The position numbers were made by a program, and so were the translations under genes. The notes beneath the pieces were generated by a model, which saw only the letters and a program-made list of their open reading frames with translations, ran no database searches and was not told where the DNA came from. Positions 9,221 through 18,221 of a stretch of 64,000 nt of DNA are shown piece after piece. The stretch's first letter is position 1. Each line of letters begins with the position of its first letter. Source of the DNA: Polyangiaceae bacterium (GTDB lineage Bacteria > Myxococcota_A > Polyangia > Polyangiales > Polyangiaceae); NCBI GenBank assembly GCA_016715885.1, contig JADJXL010000022.1, positions 186,001 through 250,000 on the forward strand. The letters run 5' to 3'.

Positions 9221-9697
9221 ATGAGCAAGCGACTGTACGTGGGCAATTTGGCCTTTCACTCCACGGAGGACAGCGTGCGCAGCGCTTTCCAAGCTGCAGG
9301 AGTGGAGGTGCTCGCTGTCCAAGTCATGACCGATCGAGTGACCGGGCAATCACGCGGGTTCGGGTTCGTAGATGTGGCGGGCGACAAGGAAGCGCAAGCT
9401 GCAATTGATGCACTTCATGGCAAGCCGCTCGACGGCCGTTCGTTGACCGTCAACGAAGCGCGTGAGCGCACGCCCGGCGGCGGTGGCGGCGGTGGCGGCG
9501 GCTTCCGTGGCGGCGGCGGCGGCGGCATGGGCGGTGGCGGCGGTGGCGGCTACGGCGGCGGCGGTGGCGGCGGCGGCGGCCGCGGCGGCGGCGGCGGCCG
9601 AGGCGGCGGCGGTGGCGGCGGCCGAGGCGGTGGCGGCGGTGGCCGCGATCGTCGAGGTGGTCGCGATCGTGATCGTGGCGACCGCGGCGGCTGGTGA
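9221..9697 (+). CDS. RRM RNA-binding protein with glycine-rich tail
   Basis: A 158-residue protein. Residues 1-80 form one RNA-recognition motif with RNP2 (LYVGNL) and RNP1 (RGFGFVDV). The rest is polyglycine with Arg-Gly and Arg-Asp clusters (RDRRGGRDRDRGDRGGW). The layout matches bacterial and cyanobacterial glycine-rich RNA-binding proteins, often cold-induced, which bind single-stranded RNA. The tail is encoded by near-pure GGC/GGT repeats, so its length may vary between strains or be misassembled. Translation ends 48 bases before a strong hairpin shared with eno. Confidence 0.9.
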   Translation: MSKRLYVGNLAFHSTEDSVRSAFQAAGVEVLAVQVMTDRVTGQSRGFGFVDVAGDKEAQAAIDALHGKPLDGRSLTVNEARERTPGGGGGGGGGFRGGGGGGMGGGGGGGYGGGGGGGGGRGGGGGRGGGGGGGRGGGGGGRDRRGGRDRDRGDRGGW

Positions 9698-9745
9698 TTT
9701 CTCGATAGGCAGCTCGACTCTCGTCGCTGCTGCTGATTCTCCAGC

Positions 9746-9784
9746 AAACGAAAACGCCCTGGAAATTCCAGGGCGTTTTCGTTT
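9746..9784. terminator. Bidirectional intrinsic terminator
   Basis: Perfect inverted repeat with 18-base arms (9746-9763 and 9767-9784) and a 3-base loop. The GC core (GCCCTGGA) is flanked by A-rich and T-rich ends that give a U-tract on both strands. It lies between the convergent RNA-binding protein and enolase genes and can serve both. Confidence 0.85.
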
Positions 9785-9802
9785 CGAACGTGCGCGATCC
9801 CT

Positions 9803-11077
9803 TCAGCGCTTGAACACGCTGCGACCCGCGAACACTTGACCCGAACCAAGCTCGAACGCGATCCGCAAGAGCTGGTTGTACTTCGCTACGCGATCCGAAC
9901 GCGATGCCGATCCCGTCTTGATCTGCCCAGCATTCGTCGCGACCGCGAGGTCCGCAATGAACGTGTCTTCCGTCTCCCCAGATCGATGCGAAATGACCGA
10001 TCGATACCCACCTTCGGTTGCAGTGCGGATGCAGTCGAGCGTCTCGGTGACCGTTCCGATCTGGTTCAGCTTGATCAAGATCGAGTTGGCGATTCCTTGC
10101 GACATGCCGCGCGCGAGACGTTCAGGGTTGGTCACGAAAAGATCGTCACCCACGAGCTGCACTTTCTTGCCAAGTCGTTCTGAGACGAGTTTCCACCCTT
10201 TGTCGTCGTTCTCCGCGCACCCGTCTTCGATCGACACGATCGGATAGCGCTTCACGAGATCCTCGTAGACCGCGACGAGCTCTTCGGGCGACTTCGGTCC
10301 TTTGTCGAACGTGTACATGCCCTTCTTGGCATCGAAGAACTCGCTCATGGCGCAATCGAGCGCCAGGCTGATGTCTTCGCCCGGCCGATAACCAGCCGCT
10401 TCGATCGCGCGCATCACTTCGACGAGCGCCGACTCGTTCGTTGCAAGCCGCGGGGCAAACCCGCCCTCATCACCCACGGCCGTGACATGACCGCCCTTCT
10501 TCAAGATCGACTTCAGCGTGTGAAACACCTCGACGCCCATGCGCAGCGCATCGGCAAACGACGCCCCGCCATGTGGCACGATCATGAACTCTTGCACTTC
10601 CAAGCCGTTGTCGGCGTGCACGCCGCCGTTCAAGATGTTCATGAGCGGCGTCGGAAGAACACGCGCCGCTGCACCTCCAAGGTATCGCCACAGCGGCAGA
10701 TCCACCGTGTCTGCTGCAGCGCGAGCGACCGCCATCGACACCGCCAGGATCGCGTTTGCTCCAAGCGTTCCTTTGTTCGGTGATCCATCGGCTTCACACA
10801 GCACGCGATCGATCTCTGCTTGGTCGAGTGCGTCCATCCCGACGACCGCCGGCCCCAGCCGCGTTTCCACGTTGTGCACGGCCTTCTGCACGCCCTTGCC
10901 CAAGTACCGACGCTTGTCCCCGTCACGCAGCTCGACCGCTTCGTACATGCCCGTCGATGCCCCGCTTGGGACAGCCGCACGCCCGTGACCCTCGGTCGTG
11001 AACACTTCCACTTCCACCGTGGGGTTGCCCCGCGAGTCGAGGACCTCGCGCGCAATCACGCTCTCGATTTCCGACAT
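9803..11077 (-). CDS. eno: Enolase (phosphopyruvate hydratase)
   Basis: A 424-residue full-length enolase, converting 2-phosphoglycerate to phosphoenolpyruvate in glycolysis. It starts with the canonical AREVLDSRGNPTVEVEV and shows the SGASTG loop, the metal-binding SIEDG and GDD motifs, the catalytic lysine segment LIKLNQIGT, and SHRSGETED. ATG 11077 is preceded by AAGGAGA at a good distance. The open frame continues upstream to 11356, but those residues have no enolase counterpart. It is transcribed divergently from the TssL-like gene. Confidence 0.98.
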   Translation of the reverse strand: MSEIESVIAREVLDSRGNPTVEVEVFTTEGHGRAAVPSGASTGMYEAVELRDGDKRRYLGKGVQKAVHNVETRLGPAVVGMDALDQAEIDRVLCEADGSPNKGTLGANAILAVSMAVARAAADTVDLPLWRYLGGAAARVLPTPLMNILNGGVHADNGLEVQEFMIVPHGGASFADALRMGVEVFHTLKSILKKGGHVTAVGDEGGFAPRLATNESALVEVMRAIEAAGYRPGEDISLALDCAMSEFFDAKKGMYTFDKGPKSPEELVAVYEDLVKRYPIVSIEDGCAENDDKGWKLVSERLGKKVQLVGDDLFVTNPERLARGMSQGIANSILIKLNQIGTVTETLDCIRTATEGGYRSVISHRSGETEDTFIADLAVATNAGQIKTGSASRSDRVAKYNQLLRIAFELGSGQVFAGRSVFKR

Positions 11078-11205
11078 GAGACTCTCCTTCGACGCATTTC
11101 GGGCTTTTAGAAGCCCCGCTTTGGCGCCGGCAGCATAGCCCTTCGATGCTGCCATGGAGATCCCTTTCTCCTTTCCCCGCGACTCCGGTATGCTCCGCGC
11201 CCAGC

Positions 11206-11841
11206 GTGGAACGGTCGATAGGTGTCTACGGTGAAGAAGTGCTGCTCTGGGTCTGCGCGTTGCGACAATCACCGCGCCGTCCGTCTCCAGAGCATTTGCT
11301 GCACCAAGCAAATACGCTCTTGAACGAGCTGAAGATCTCGAAGGCCTCGGACGCACTTCCCGTCGTGTCCGCCGACGATGGTCAGTTTGCCATCGCGGCG
11401 CTCATCGACGAAATCGCGATGGGTTTTCCCGATCTGCGGCCGCTCTGGTCACAATACTCGCTTCAGGCAACGCGGTGGAGCACCACGAACGCCGGCGTTG
11501 AGTTCTACCAGCGGCTCGATCGCGTCAAGCAAGGCCCGCGTAATGTCTTGGCGACGTATTACGTCGTGCTGGGCCTCGGCTTCCTCGGTCGCTTCGGTTT
11601 GCCTGGAGCGGTCCAGTACGGCGCGACGCAGACGCGCATCGATATCGCACGCATCTTGGGCGTCGATCCGGATCGCGACTGGCACGCCGGAGCACTTCGT
11701 CCCGTTCGCGAAGAGGCCGTCACACCCATCGCGTTCCAGGTGCCTTGGTATCGGTCCTTGTGGATGGGCCGCGGCATTGCTCTGTTGATGCTCCTCTTCG
11801 GCGCGGCGCTGCTCGTATCAGCGCTTTCGCGGGGGTCCTGA
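11206..11841 (+). CDS. DotU/TssL-like type VI secretion membrane protein
   Basis: A 211-residue protein. The cytoplasmic helical domain fits the DotU/TssL family: LLWVCALR, then ALIDEIAMGFPDLRPLW, GVEFYQRLD, TYYVVLGLGFLGRFG and TRIDIARILG. A single C-terminal TM follows (about 186-206), the standard TssL topology. In T6SS, TssL is part of the inner-membrane complex together with TssM. The next gene, TssM-like, overlaps its stop by 1 base. No other T6SS core gene (tssB, tssC, tssK, hcp, vgrG) is in the window. GTG 11206 is preferred; ATG 11146 is the alternative. Confidence 0.8.
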   Translation: MERSIGVYGEEVLLWVCALRQSPRRPSPEHLLHQANTLLNELKISKASDALPVVSADDGQFAIAALIDEIAMGFPDLRPLWSQYSLQATRWSTTNAGVEFYQRLDRVKQGPRNVLATYYVVLGLGFLGRFGLPGAVQYGATQTRIDIARILGVDPDRDWHAGALRPVREEAVTPIAFQVPWYRSLWMGRGIALLMLLFGAALLVSALSRGS

Positions 11842-12926
11842 TGAGCGGCGAAGGCGGACCGTTTGCGGCAGAAATCGACGCGATGCTCGCGGCCGTCGCG
11901 CGCAAGCATCCCGACAAGAAACCTCCCTACCAAGTCCCCGTTTATCTCGTCGTCGGTGATCCCGGTTCGGGCCGATCGACTGCCATTCGATCGCAAATGG
12001 TCACGTGGTCTTCGGGCGATGGACCTCTTCCGCCGGCATCGACGACTCCATTTTGCACGTATTGGATGGCGGACGAGGCGGTATTCATCGAACCCGAAGC
12101 GCACGTCATGGGTCCGCGTCGCGATCCGGCCATGCTCCAAGCATTGTGTGAAGAGCTCATTCGCAAAAGGCCACGCGAACCGCTCGATGGCATTCTGCTC
12201 GTCCTCAATGCCACCGTCTTTGCCGACGCCGACGAAGCCAATGTGCAAGCCTATGCGAAGGGCATGCGTGAGATCCTCGTCGAAGTCGGGCGTCATTTGG
12301 GCGTCGACGTGCCGACGTACGTGTTTCTCACGAGGCTCGATACGCTTTGGGGATTTGCGGACGTCTTTGCTTGGACGCCGGAACGCAATCGCGAAGACCC
12401 GTGGGGTTTTACATTGCCGCAAGAAACGGCTGCCGTCGATGCTCTTCCCAAAATCAAAGAAGAAATCGACGGCCTTCATGCCCGTTTTGAAATGTTTTGC
12501 TTCGCCAAACTTTCCGGTGAAGAGCCTGTCGAGACGCGTATTCGATCCTATCAGCACCTCGTCGAAGTGCGGGAATTCCTCGACCGTGTGCGCGTGCTTT
12601 TCAATGTTTTGGCCATGGCAAACGCCTACGAACGAGTGCCCTGGTATCGAGCGCTCGCGATTGGTAGCGCATATCCCGGCATAGGCGATCGTCAACGAGC
12701 GGGCGTCGGCAAATTCCAAAGCATGGGTCTTTATCCGCCGCCCGTACCGCAAGGAATGCGTCCCGGTGGTTTGCCCATTCATGCGCTCGTCAAGACCGTC
12801 GTTTTACCAGAAAAAGACCTCGTGCCTTTGCGCGTGCGCTGGCGTGACGATCTCGTGATTTGGATCATCGCGGGACTCGCTGTCCTCGTGTGGATCGTCG
12901 CGATCATCGTCGCCGCCACGCGATGA
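11841..12926 (+). CDS. Truncated, Walker-degenerate TssM/IcmF-like protein
   Basis: A 361-residue protein matching only the cytoplasmic NTPase domain of TssM/IcmF (full family about 1100-1200 residues). YLVVGDPGSGRST at 35-47 replaces the Walker A lysine with Arg45. DEAVFIEPEA stands where IcmF has DEAVLIDTAG. LTRLDTLWGFADVFAW corresponds to the TKxDLxxGF segment. There is no N-terminal membrane anchor and one C-terminal TM (about 335-358). The periplasmic part that spans the envelope in TssM is absent. The gene ends normally, so this looks like a designed short form, not a broken gene. It is translationally coupled to the TssL-like gene. Confidence 0.8.
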   Translation: MSGEGGPFAAEIDAMLAAVARKHPDKKPPYQVPVYLVVGDPGSGRSTAIRSQMVTWSSGDGPLPPASTTPFCTYWMADEAVFIEPEAHVMGPRRDPAMLQALCEELIRKRPREPLDGILLVLNATVFADADEANVQAYAKGMREILVEVGRHLGVDVPTYVFLTRLDTLWGFADVFAWTPERNREDPWGFTLPQETAAVDALPKIKEEIDGLHARFEMFCFAKLSGEEPVETRIRSYQHLVEVREFLDRVRVLFNVLAMANAYERVPWYRALAIGSAYPGIGDRQRAGVGKFQSMGLYPPPVPQGMRPGGLPIHALVKTVVLPEKDLVPLRVRWRDDLVIWIIAGLAVLVWIVAIIVAATR

Positions 12927-12988
12927 ATCTTCGCCTGCGGACACCTCGAGGCTTGACGTTTCGGCTCCGCGCGCAATCATGACGACGC

Positions 12989-14170
12989 GTGGACGATATG
13001 GATTTTGGCATCGGTGCTTCGGGCAAGCTCAAGGCTTTTCTGCTGACGGCGCTCGCTGTGTTCATGTCGTCGCTTGCGTTCGGCATCGTGAGCGCTCCGA
13101 TGGGCAAGATGCACCCCGTGCTGGGGTTTTTGCTGAAGAGTTTTATTTTGCTCGTGTTCGGGGGCATCTCCGCGTTTTGCATGGGCTTTGCCATTCAATC
13201 GCTGCGCGGAGGACCCAAGCTGCCGCCCGACGTGTTATTGCGCTGCCCCACGTGTGGTGAAAAGACGCCCGGCGACCTCGTTTGTCCCGTCTGTGGCGAA
13301 TTGCCGCACGATAGAAAACTCGTCTATCGCATCGAATCCGAGGGGCTGTGGGGGCATGCGATTGGCGCAATCATCTTGGCCGGCGTCGGGTGCCTTGGGC
13401 TCTTCATCATGATTGGCCCGTACCTCGATGGCGAACGTCGATTGTGGGCGCTCATTGCATTCGCTGCGCTCGGCCTCCTCATGCTGGCCGTTGGTGTCGT
13501 TGGCGTTTTTGGTTTTTTATTAATTTTATGGGAAAGAGTTGGAGGAAGTCAAACCATTACGTTTTCCTGCAAAGGTCCTGATCGGTATACGCATGGAAGC
13601 GGGAAATCGAGGTGGGGAAAGGTCATTGGCCTGGAAGGACACGGCCAAGTCACCGCGCCGCTTGCGCCTCGAGGCCGCAGTGAAGGTGGTTATCGCGCCG
13701 CGCAAGGAGACGTCGAATTGGCCGAAGCGATTGCCACATTCGATGCCGCGGGTATCGTCGACCTTGGCCATGTCACGACGTACGAATGGCGAGTGGGTGA
13801 TCCATCTGGAAAAACCCGGTCAAAGCATCCGGAATTTCATCGCACGATCGATCGCCTGATCATGATGATTCTTTGCAATGTGACGGAACCGGTATTCGAT
13901 CCGGAGGATGATGACGCGGAGATCGATGCGGTTCAGCGTGTTCCCATAGAATCGCCCGACAAGCCCGATTCCGCCATTCTAAGGTTTCTCGGCAAATTCA
14001 TTGTCCTACCCATGGACGTTCGAGCATTCAAGAGCAAGCTCGACGCAGACCCGATTCATCGCACGCAAACGATCATGCATGCGCGCGTATTGCGCGACCG
14101 AGGGATTGTCGTATCGAATGAATTGGTGGAGGCGGTGGTGGAAGGGTTTGCTGAGCAGAAGACGGTGTGA
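12989..14170 (+). CDS. Polytopic membrane protein with zinc ribbon
   Basis: A 393-residue protein with two TM helices in the first 75 residues. A four-cysteine zinc ribbon follows (CPTCGEKTPGDLVCPVCGE, about 90-108), then two further TM helices and a soluble C-terminal domain of about 200 residues. I do not recognise the C-terminal domain. It follows the TssM-like gene by 62 bases and could be co-transcribed. It starts at GTG 12989; ATG 12998 is an alternative. It converges on the DsbA-like gene with a 6-base gap. Confidence 0.65.
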   Translation: MDDMDFGIGASGKLKAFLLTALAVFMSSLAFGIVSAPMGKMHPVLGFLLKSFILLVFGGISAFCMGFAIQSLRGGPKLPPDVLLRCPTCGEKTPGDLVCPVCGELPHDRKLVYRIESEGLWGHAIGAIILAGVGCLGLFIMIGPYLDGERRLWALIAFAALGLLMLAVGVVGVFGFLLILWERVGGSQTITFSCKGPDRYTHGSGKSRWGKVIGLEGHGQVTAPLAPRGRSEGGYRAAQGDVELAEAIATFDAAGIVDLGHVTTYEWRVGDPSGKTRSKHPEFHRTIDRLIMMILCNVTEPVFDPEDDDAEIDAVQRVPIESPDKPDSAILRFLGKFIVLPMDVRAFKSKLDADPIHRTQTIMHARVLRDRGIVVSNELVEAVVEGFAEQKTV

Positions 14171-14176
14171 GCCTTT

Positions 14177-15031
14177 TCACTTCCCCTTCGCCAGCTCGAT
14201 CTCCATCGTCACCCACGCATCCAAATCCGGCTCTGCTTGAAACAACCGAAGGTCGAACTCGCGACCGTTGATCAAGACAAACGGCGTGCCCGAAAGCCCC
14301 AAGCGCTCCGCGTCCGCCATGTCTCGCTCGATCACCTGCTTCGCCGCTTCGCCCTCCATGTCCGCCTTCACCTGATCCATCTTCAACCCAAGGCTTTGGG
14401 CGAACTCCAAAATCGTTTGTTCTCCAAGCTTGTCCTGGTTCTCGAAGAGCAGCCGCTCCATCTCCCAGTACTTGCCTTGCCGCTGCGCCGCATACGCAGC
14501 TTTGGCCGCAAACTTCGCCACCGTGTGCCGCGGGATCGGGTAAAACTTGTGCACGAGACGCACGTCCCCAGGGTGAGCTTCGACGAGCCGCTCCACGATC
14601 GGCACGACGTGCTTGCAGTGCGGACATTCGAAGTCCGACCACACGACGATCGTCACTGGCGCGTTTGCCGGCCCCAGCGTCGGCGAATCGGCAACGTCCA
14701 CCTGCTTGGGCTCGCCCCCGAATCGAACTTGATACGCCTTGCGAATCGCTGGCTTGTCGAGCCCCGCCTTCACCCGCTCAGCCACGAAGTTCGCGGCCGA
14801 CGTGCACGCCTTGCAGGCCCGTTTCTCCTGCAAGCACACGTCGAGCGTCACGGCCTCCGATGCACACGGCGCGAGCATCTCGTCGACGATGCGCTCGAAC
14901 GTCGCCCGCTCGCGCGTCGACAAGTCGCTCACGTCCACCGCGCTCTTGCTCTTCTGCGGCGGAGTGCTCGCCCCACATCCGCTTGCGACCACGCTCGAAA
15001 GGATTGCTGCTGCGATTGTCCGGAACGTCAC
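14177..15031 (-). CDS. DsbA-like thioredoxin-fold lipoprotein
   Basis: A 284-residue lipoprotein with lipobox VASGC (Cys19). The N-terminal part has four cysteines, including CKAC near 73-76. A DsbA/Thioredoxin_4 domain has FECPHCKH with CPHC at 136-139 and a cis-Pro loop GTPFVLING. Such proteins oxidise or isomerise disulfides of exported proteins. The extra CxxC before the thioredoxin fold is unusual and might form an internal redox relay. GTG 15031 is chosen because AGGA lies 8 bases upstream and it gives a compact signal peptide. Confidence 0.85.
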   Translation of the reverse strand: MTFRTIAAAILSSVVASGCGASTPPQKSKSAVDVSDLSTRERATFERIVDEMLAPCASEAVTLDVCLQEKRACKACTSAANFVAERVKAGLDKPAIRKAYQVRFGGEPKQVDVADSPTLGPANAPVTIVVWSDFECPHCKHVVPIVERLVEAHPGDVRLVHKFYPIPRHTVAKFAAKAAYAAQRQGKYWEMERLLFENQDKLGEQTILEFAQSLGLKMDQVKADMEGEAAKQVIERDMADAERLGLSGTPFVLINGREFDLRLFQAEPDLDAWVTMEIELAKGK

Positions 15032-15112
15032 GGCGCGTATCCTACACGCCGCCGTGGGCATGTGCATGGCCCCTCGACGCTCGGCCCCGGTTGATGGTAT
15101 TCAGGCAACCTC

Positions 15113-16612
15113 GTGCTCGACCAACCGTCCACGTCCGCTGCTGCCACCGATGCCCCGGCGCCCAAGCCCAAGAGTGCGCCCGCGGCGGATGCCGGCAAAA
15201 AGCGCGTGCGGTGTCATACGTGCCTCGAAGTCGTCACGCCCGAAGGGGAACTGTGTCCCGGATGCGCGGAACCCCTGATCGCCACGCGGAGTTTTTTCTT
15301 CCGCCCCGGTGTTTCGGGGGGCAAACCGCCCACGTGGCTCGCGCTTCACTGGCGGCCGCTCGTCATCGCGCTCGTGATGGCCGTCGTGTTCGGGACGGGG
15401 ATTGCCCTGCGAAACCTTGCACCCACGCCGTTTTCCATCCCGAAAGCCGCGTCGCGCGCGTCGCTGCCAGCAGGTCCCTCGAAAGCTTGCTCGTCGCCGT
15501 GCTGGAACGGTGAAGCCTGCCAGCTCGGGCAGTGCATCTGGCAAAAGCCGAACGACGTAGCGCACCTTGGAGCGCAGCCGATCGTCGCAGGCCCGTTCAA
15601 CCTGCCGAAAGACGTCTCGGACGCGCTGCCGCTCGATGCAGACAGGTTTGCCCTGGCGCTGCTCACGGGCATGCAAGTGCTCGACGCGCGCACGGGCGCG
15701 GCCATCACGCTCGTCAGCGATGCGCCGCAACTTCGCGCGCTCTACCGCGTCGGCGAACATGTTTACGGCACGTCGCCGCAACGCATCTACGTCATCGATC
15801 CAGCATCGACGGGCCTCTTGAAGACCATCGATCTCGGCGCTTTGGTCGGCCAAGTGTCTGTCGGGGCAAACGGGCGCAGGGCGCTCGTGTCGCTTCCGAG
15901 CGTGCATGCCGTGGCGATTTTGGCGACCGAGTATCACGCGGAGATCGATCGCATCCACTTCGGTGACGATGCCGTAGGTCCGATGGGTGTCGACGACACG
16001 GGCACGCGAGCGCTCACGGCGACCGGGCAGATTCCGCTGCTTGGCCTGCGTGATCCTGCGGGAGGCGTCGTGTATGCGTTCGATCCGAGTCGTCTCGCAT
16101 CGCAGCAAGATCGCGTGCGCACGTCGATGCTCGGCAACCCCGTCAGCGTGCTCATGACGCCCGATGGATCGTGGAGTTACGTTGCGCTGCGCGCCGAAAA
16201 CGCGATCGTTCCGCTCGAGTGGTTGCCATCGGGAGCGGTTCGTCGGAGCGAACGGATCGAGACATGCCGCGAGCCCGAGCAGATCGAGCTGCTTCGACAT
16301 GGCCGCAGGGCGCTCGTCCGGTGTCACGAAGGTCGAGCCGTCGAAGTGTTCGATCTGCGCAAGAACACGCTCATTCGTCGCGTTGCGTTCAATGGTCGCG
16401 CGACGGATCTCGTCGTTTCGCCCGATGGTGAACAAGCGCTCGTGACGCTCACGAACGACGGTTCAGGGGGCCTCGCGCTCATGGACTTGAGGTCGTACGC
16501 GGTCACGGTGTTGCCTCTTTCGGCCGAGCCGACGCGCGTGCGTCTCACGCCTGATGGCCGCATGGCGCTCGTGCTTTCCGATCGTGCGAAGGTGGCGTGG
16601 GTGGTTCGATGA
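15113..16612 (+). CDS. Zinc-ribbon, membrane-anchored beta-propeller protein
   Basis: A 499-residue protein. A short Pro/Ala-rich N-terminus is followed by a zinc ribbon (CHTC...CPGC, about 34-53), a TM helix at 82-102, a small Cys cluster (CSSPCWNGEACQLGQC) and a YVTN/WD-like beta-propeller to the end (repeated LMTPDGSW, VVSPDGEQ, LTPDGRMAL strands). The ribbon is predicted inside and the propeller outside. GTG start. Its stop overlaps the start of the next gene (ATGA), which has the same architecture, so the two are likely a duplicated pair working together. Ligand unknown. Confidence 0.75.
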   Translation: MLDQPSTSAAATDAPAPKPKSAPAADAGKKRVRCHTCLEVVTPEGELCPGCAEPLIATRSFFFRPGVSGGKPPTWLALHWRPLVIALVMAVVFGTGIALRNLAPTPFSIPKAASRASLPAGPSKACSSPCWNGEACQLGQCIWQKPNDVAHLGAQPIVAGPFNLPKDVSDALPLDADRFALALLTGMQVLDARTGAAITLVSDAPQLRALYRVGEHVYGTSPQRIYVIDPASTGLLKTIDLGALVGQVSVGANGRRALVSLPSVHAVAILATEYHAEIDRIHFGDDAVGPMGVDDTGTRALTATGQIPLLGLRDPAGGVVYAFDPSRLASQQDRVRTSMLGNPVSVLMTPDGSWSYVALRAENAIVPLEWLPSGAVRRSERIETCREPEQIELLRHGRRALVRCHEGRAVEVFDLRKNTLIRRVAFNGRATDLVVSPDGEQALVTLTNDGSGGLALMDLRSYAVTVLPLSAEPTRVRLTPDGRMALVLSDRAKVAWVVR

Positions 16613-17988
16613 CCCAGCGCCGATTGCCTTGCCCCGTGTGCACCAAGCCGCTCATCGAGGGAGCGCGCAAGTGCCCTCATTGTCGAAGTTGGCTTGTCGA
16701 ACGCGTCGAGCCGCGGGCGCCGCGGGCGATTGTCGTGGGAATCGGCGTCGTCGGGACGATCTTCGCGATTGCCGTTGGAGGTCGCAAATCACCCGTGGCA
16801 GAAGCTCCGCCGCTCACGGCGCTATCGGCCGAAAGTGCCAAGGGTTCTGCGACCGAAGCGCGCCCTGGGTCGTTTGGGCCCGAAATCGAGCCCGAACCCG
16901 AGCCCGAGCCTCCGGATCCCAAAAAGCTTTGGCGAGCCCGAAAAATCGTCATTGGGGACGTTCACCCGCTCGATGTCGTGTTTCATCCCAAAGGCACGAG
17001 CGTGTATGTGAGCGCCGATGATGCGACGCTACGCGAATATCGATTGAAGACGGGCGAGCTCATCCACAAGGCGTCAATGCCGGCGCAAGGTGACGACATT
17101 CGTCTTCTTTTCGATCGGTACGTGGCGGTGCTTCGTCATCAGGAGGCAGCGCGCATTCCGGTCATGGACACGGCCGCGTGGGATCGCGATCCGGTGCTGC
17201 TCGAAGTTGGGCGATCGCCTGGTGAAATCATCGCGATGCCCGATGGTCGCACGGTGCTCGCGGCGACGATGGATGGCAAACGTCTCGTGCGATTCGACTT
17301 GCCGACGGGCGTGCATTTGGCGGACATGACGCTTCCGCATGCGACGGGGCAGCTATTTCTCGTACGCGCCGAGGATCGACCGTACGTGGCGGCCATGGGT
17401 ACGCTTTCGCATGGTGGTCGAGCTGCGGGGGCGTGGGTCGATTTGTTCGATCCGAGCGAAGAGCCTTTTGGTGCGACGAGGCGCAGCATCTACGTGGGTC
17501 GCGAGCCGCGTGCCGGAGCCATTTCGCGCAGCGGTGAAACGCTGTTTTTCCCGGACCGAGTTTCCAATCGGGCGGTGCAGCTCATCGTTGCCGGCACGAC
17601 CACGGTGCGATCCACGGCGGTTGGCGCCAGTCCCGAGCAAGGGTTTTTCATGAACGACGATCGTCATGGCGTAACGCTCGACAGCAAGGGGCGCACGGTG
17701 TCCATCGTCGACTTGGCCACGATGAAGGTTGAAACCACGCTCATGCTCGACGGCGTGCCTACGACGGGCGCGGTTTCTCCTGACGGACGCACGTTATTCG
17801 TATCGCTTGGCGGTTCGGAATGGCCTCCCAAAGGAAGCGGTGTTGCCGTCATTGCTGGCGATCCTCCACGCATCGTGTCCACGCTCGAGACCGACCAAGG
17901 GGCGAGCGCCGTGGATGTTTCCCGTGATGGCGCTCGTGCCGTCGTCGCGTCGTATTACGGCAAGTCCATCTTTGTCCTGGAGCAGTGA
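16609..17988 (+). CDS. Second zinc-ribbon beta-propeller membrane protein
   Basis: A 459-residue protein with the same order of parts as its upstream neighbour: zinc ribbon at the extreme N-terminus (CPVC...CPHC), TM at about 42-62, a linker with (Glu-Pro) repeats, and a YVTN-like beta-propeller (VFHPKGTSVYV, AISRSGETLFF, AVSPDGRTLFV, DVSRDGARAVV). ATG 16609 overlaps the previous stop by 4 bases, so the two genes are translationally coupled. Function unknown; sensing or scaffolding at the outer face of the membrane is a guess. Confidence 0.75.
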   Translation: MTQRRLPCPVCTKPLIEGARKCPHCRSWLVERVEPRAPRAIVVGIGVVGTIFAIAVGGRKSPVAEAPPLTALSAESAKGSATEARPGSFGPEIEPEPEPEPPDPKKLWRARKIVIGDVHPLDVVFHPKGTSVYVSADDATLREYRLKTGELIHKASMPAQGDDIRLLFDRYVAVLRHQEAARIPVMDTAAWDRDPVLLEVGRSPGEIIAMPDGRTVLAATMDGKRLVRFDLPTGVHLADMTLPHATGQLFLVRAEDRPYVAAMGTLSHGGRAAGAWVDLFDPSEEPFGATRRSIYVGREPRAGAISRSGETLFFPDRVSNRAVQLIVAGTTTVRSTAVGASPEQGFFMNDDRHGVTLDSKGRTVSIVDLATMKVETTLMLDGVPTTGAVSPDGRTLFVSLGGSEWPPKGSGVAVIAGDPPRIVSTLETDQGASAVDVSRDGARAVVASYYGKSIFVLEQ

Positions 17989-18014
17989 TTCGAGAACGGG
18001 CCAGGGCTTGCACC

Positions 18015-18115
18015 CTCGCTTCGCGCGCGTGGGAAGCGCGCTTCGCGAGTCTAGTTCACTAGTTCACGATGGGGGGCCGAGGCTCGGCCCCGGCTCGGCC
18101 CCCCCATACCCCCCG
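18015..18115. repeat. Dispersed GC hairpin repeat, copy 1
   Basis: Shares with 36187-36315 the blocks CTCGCTTCGCGCGCGTGGGA, GATGGGGGGCCGAGGCTCG and CTCGGCCCCCCCATACCCCCCG in the same order. The G-rich and C-rich blocks pair as a hairpin. It sits in the gap between two plus-strand genes. Confidence 0.7.
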
Positions 18116-18221
18116 GGGAGCCACGCGTAGCCCCCCGAAATGGCACATCTTTCATATTGTTCAGCGCTCTCGTTTCAGATTCGGCACCTTCTTTGCTGCC
18201 CGGCAAGCCCAGGAGGTCGTC

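Noticed and set aside
11078..11356. N-terminal extension of enolase
   Set aside because: No enolase family member has it, and ATG 11077 has a proper ribosome site.
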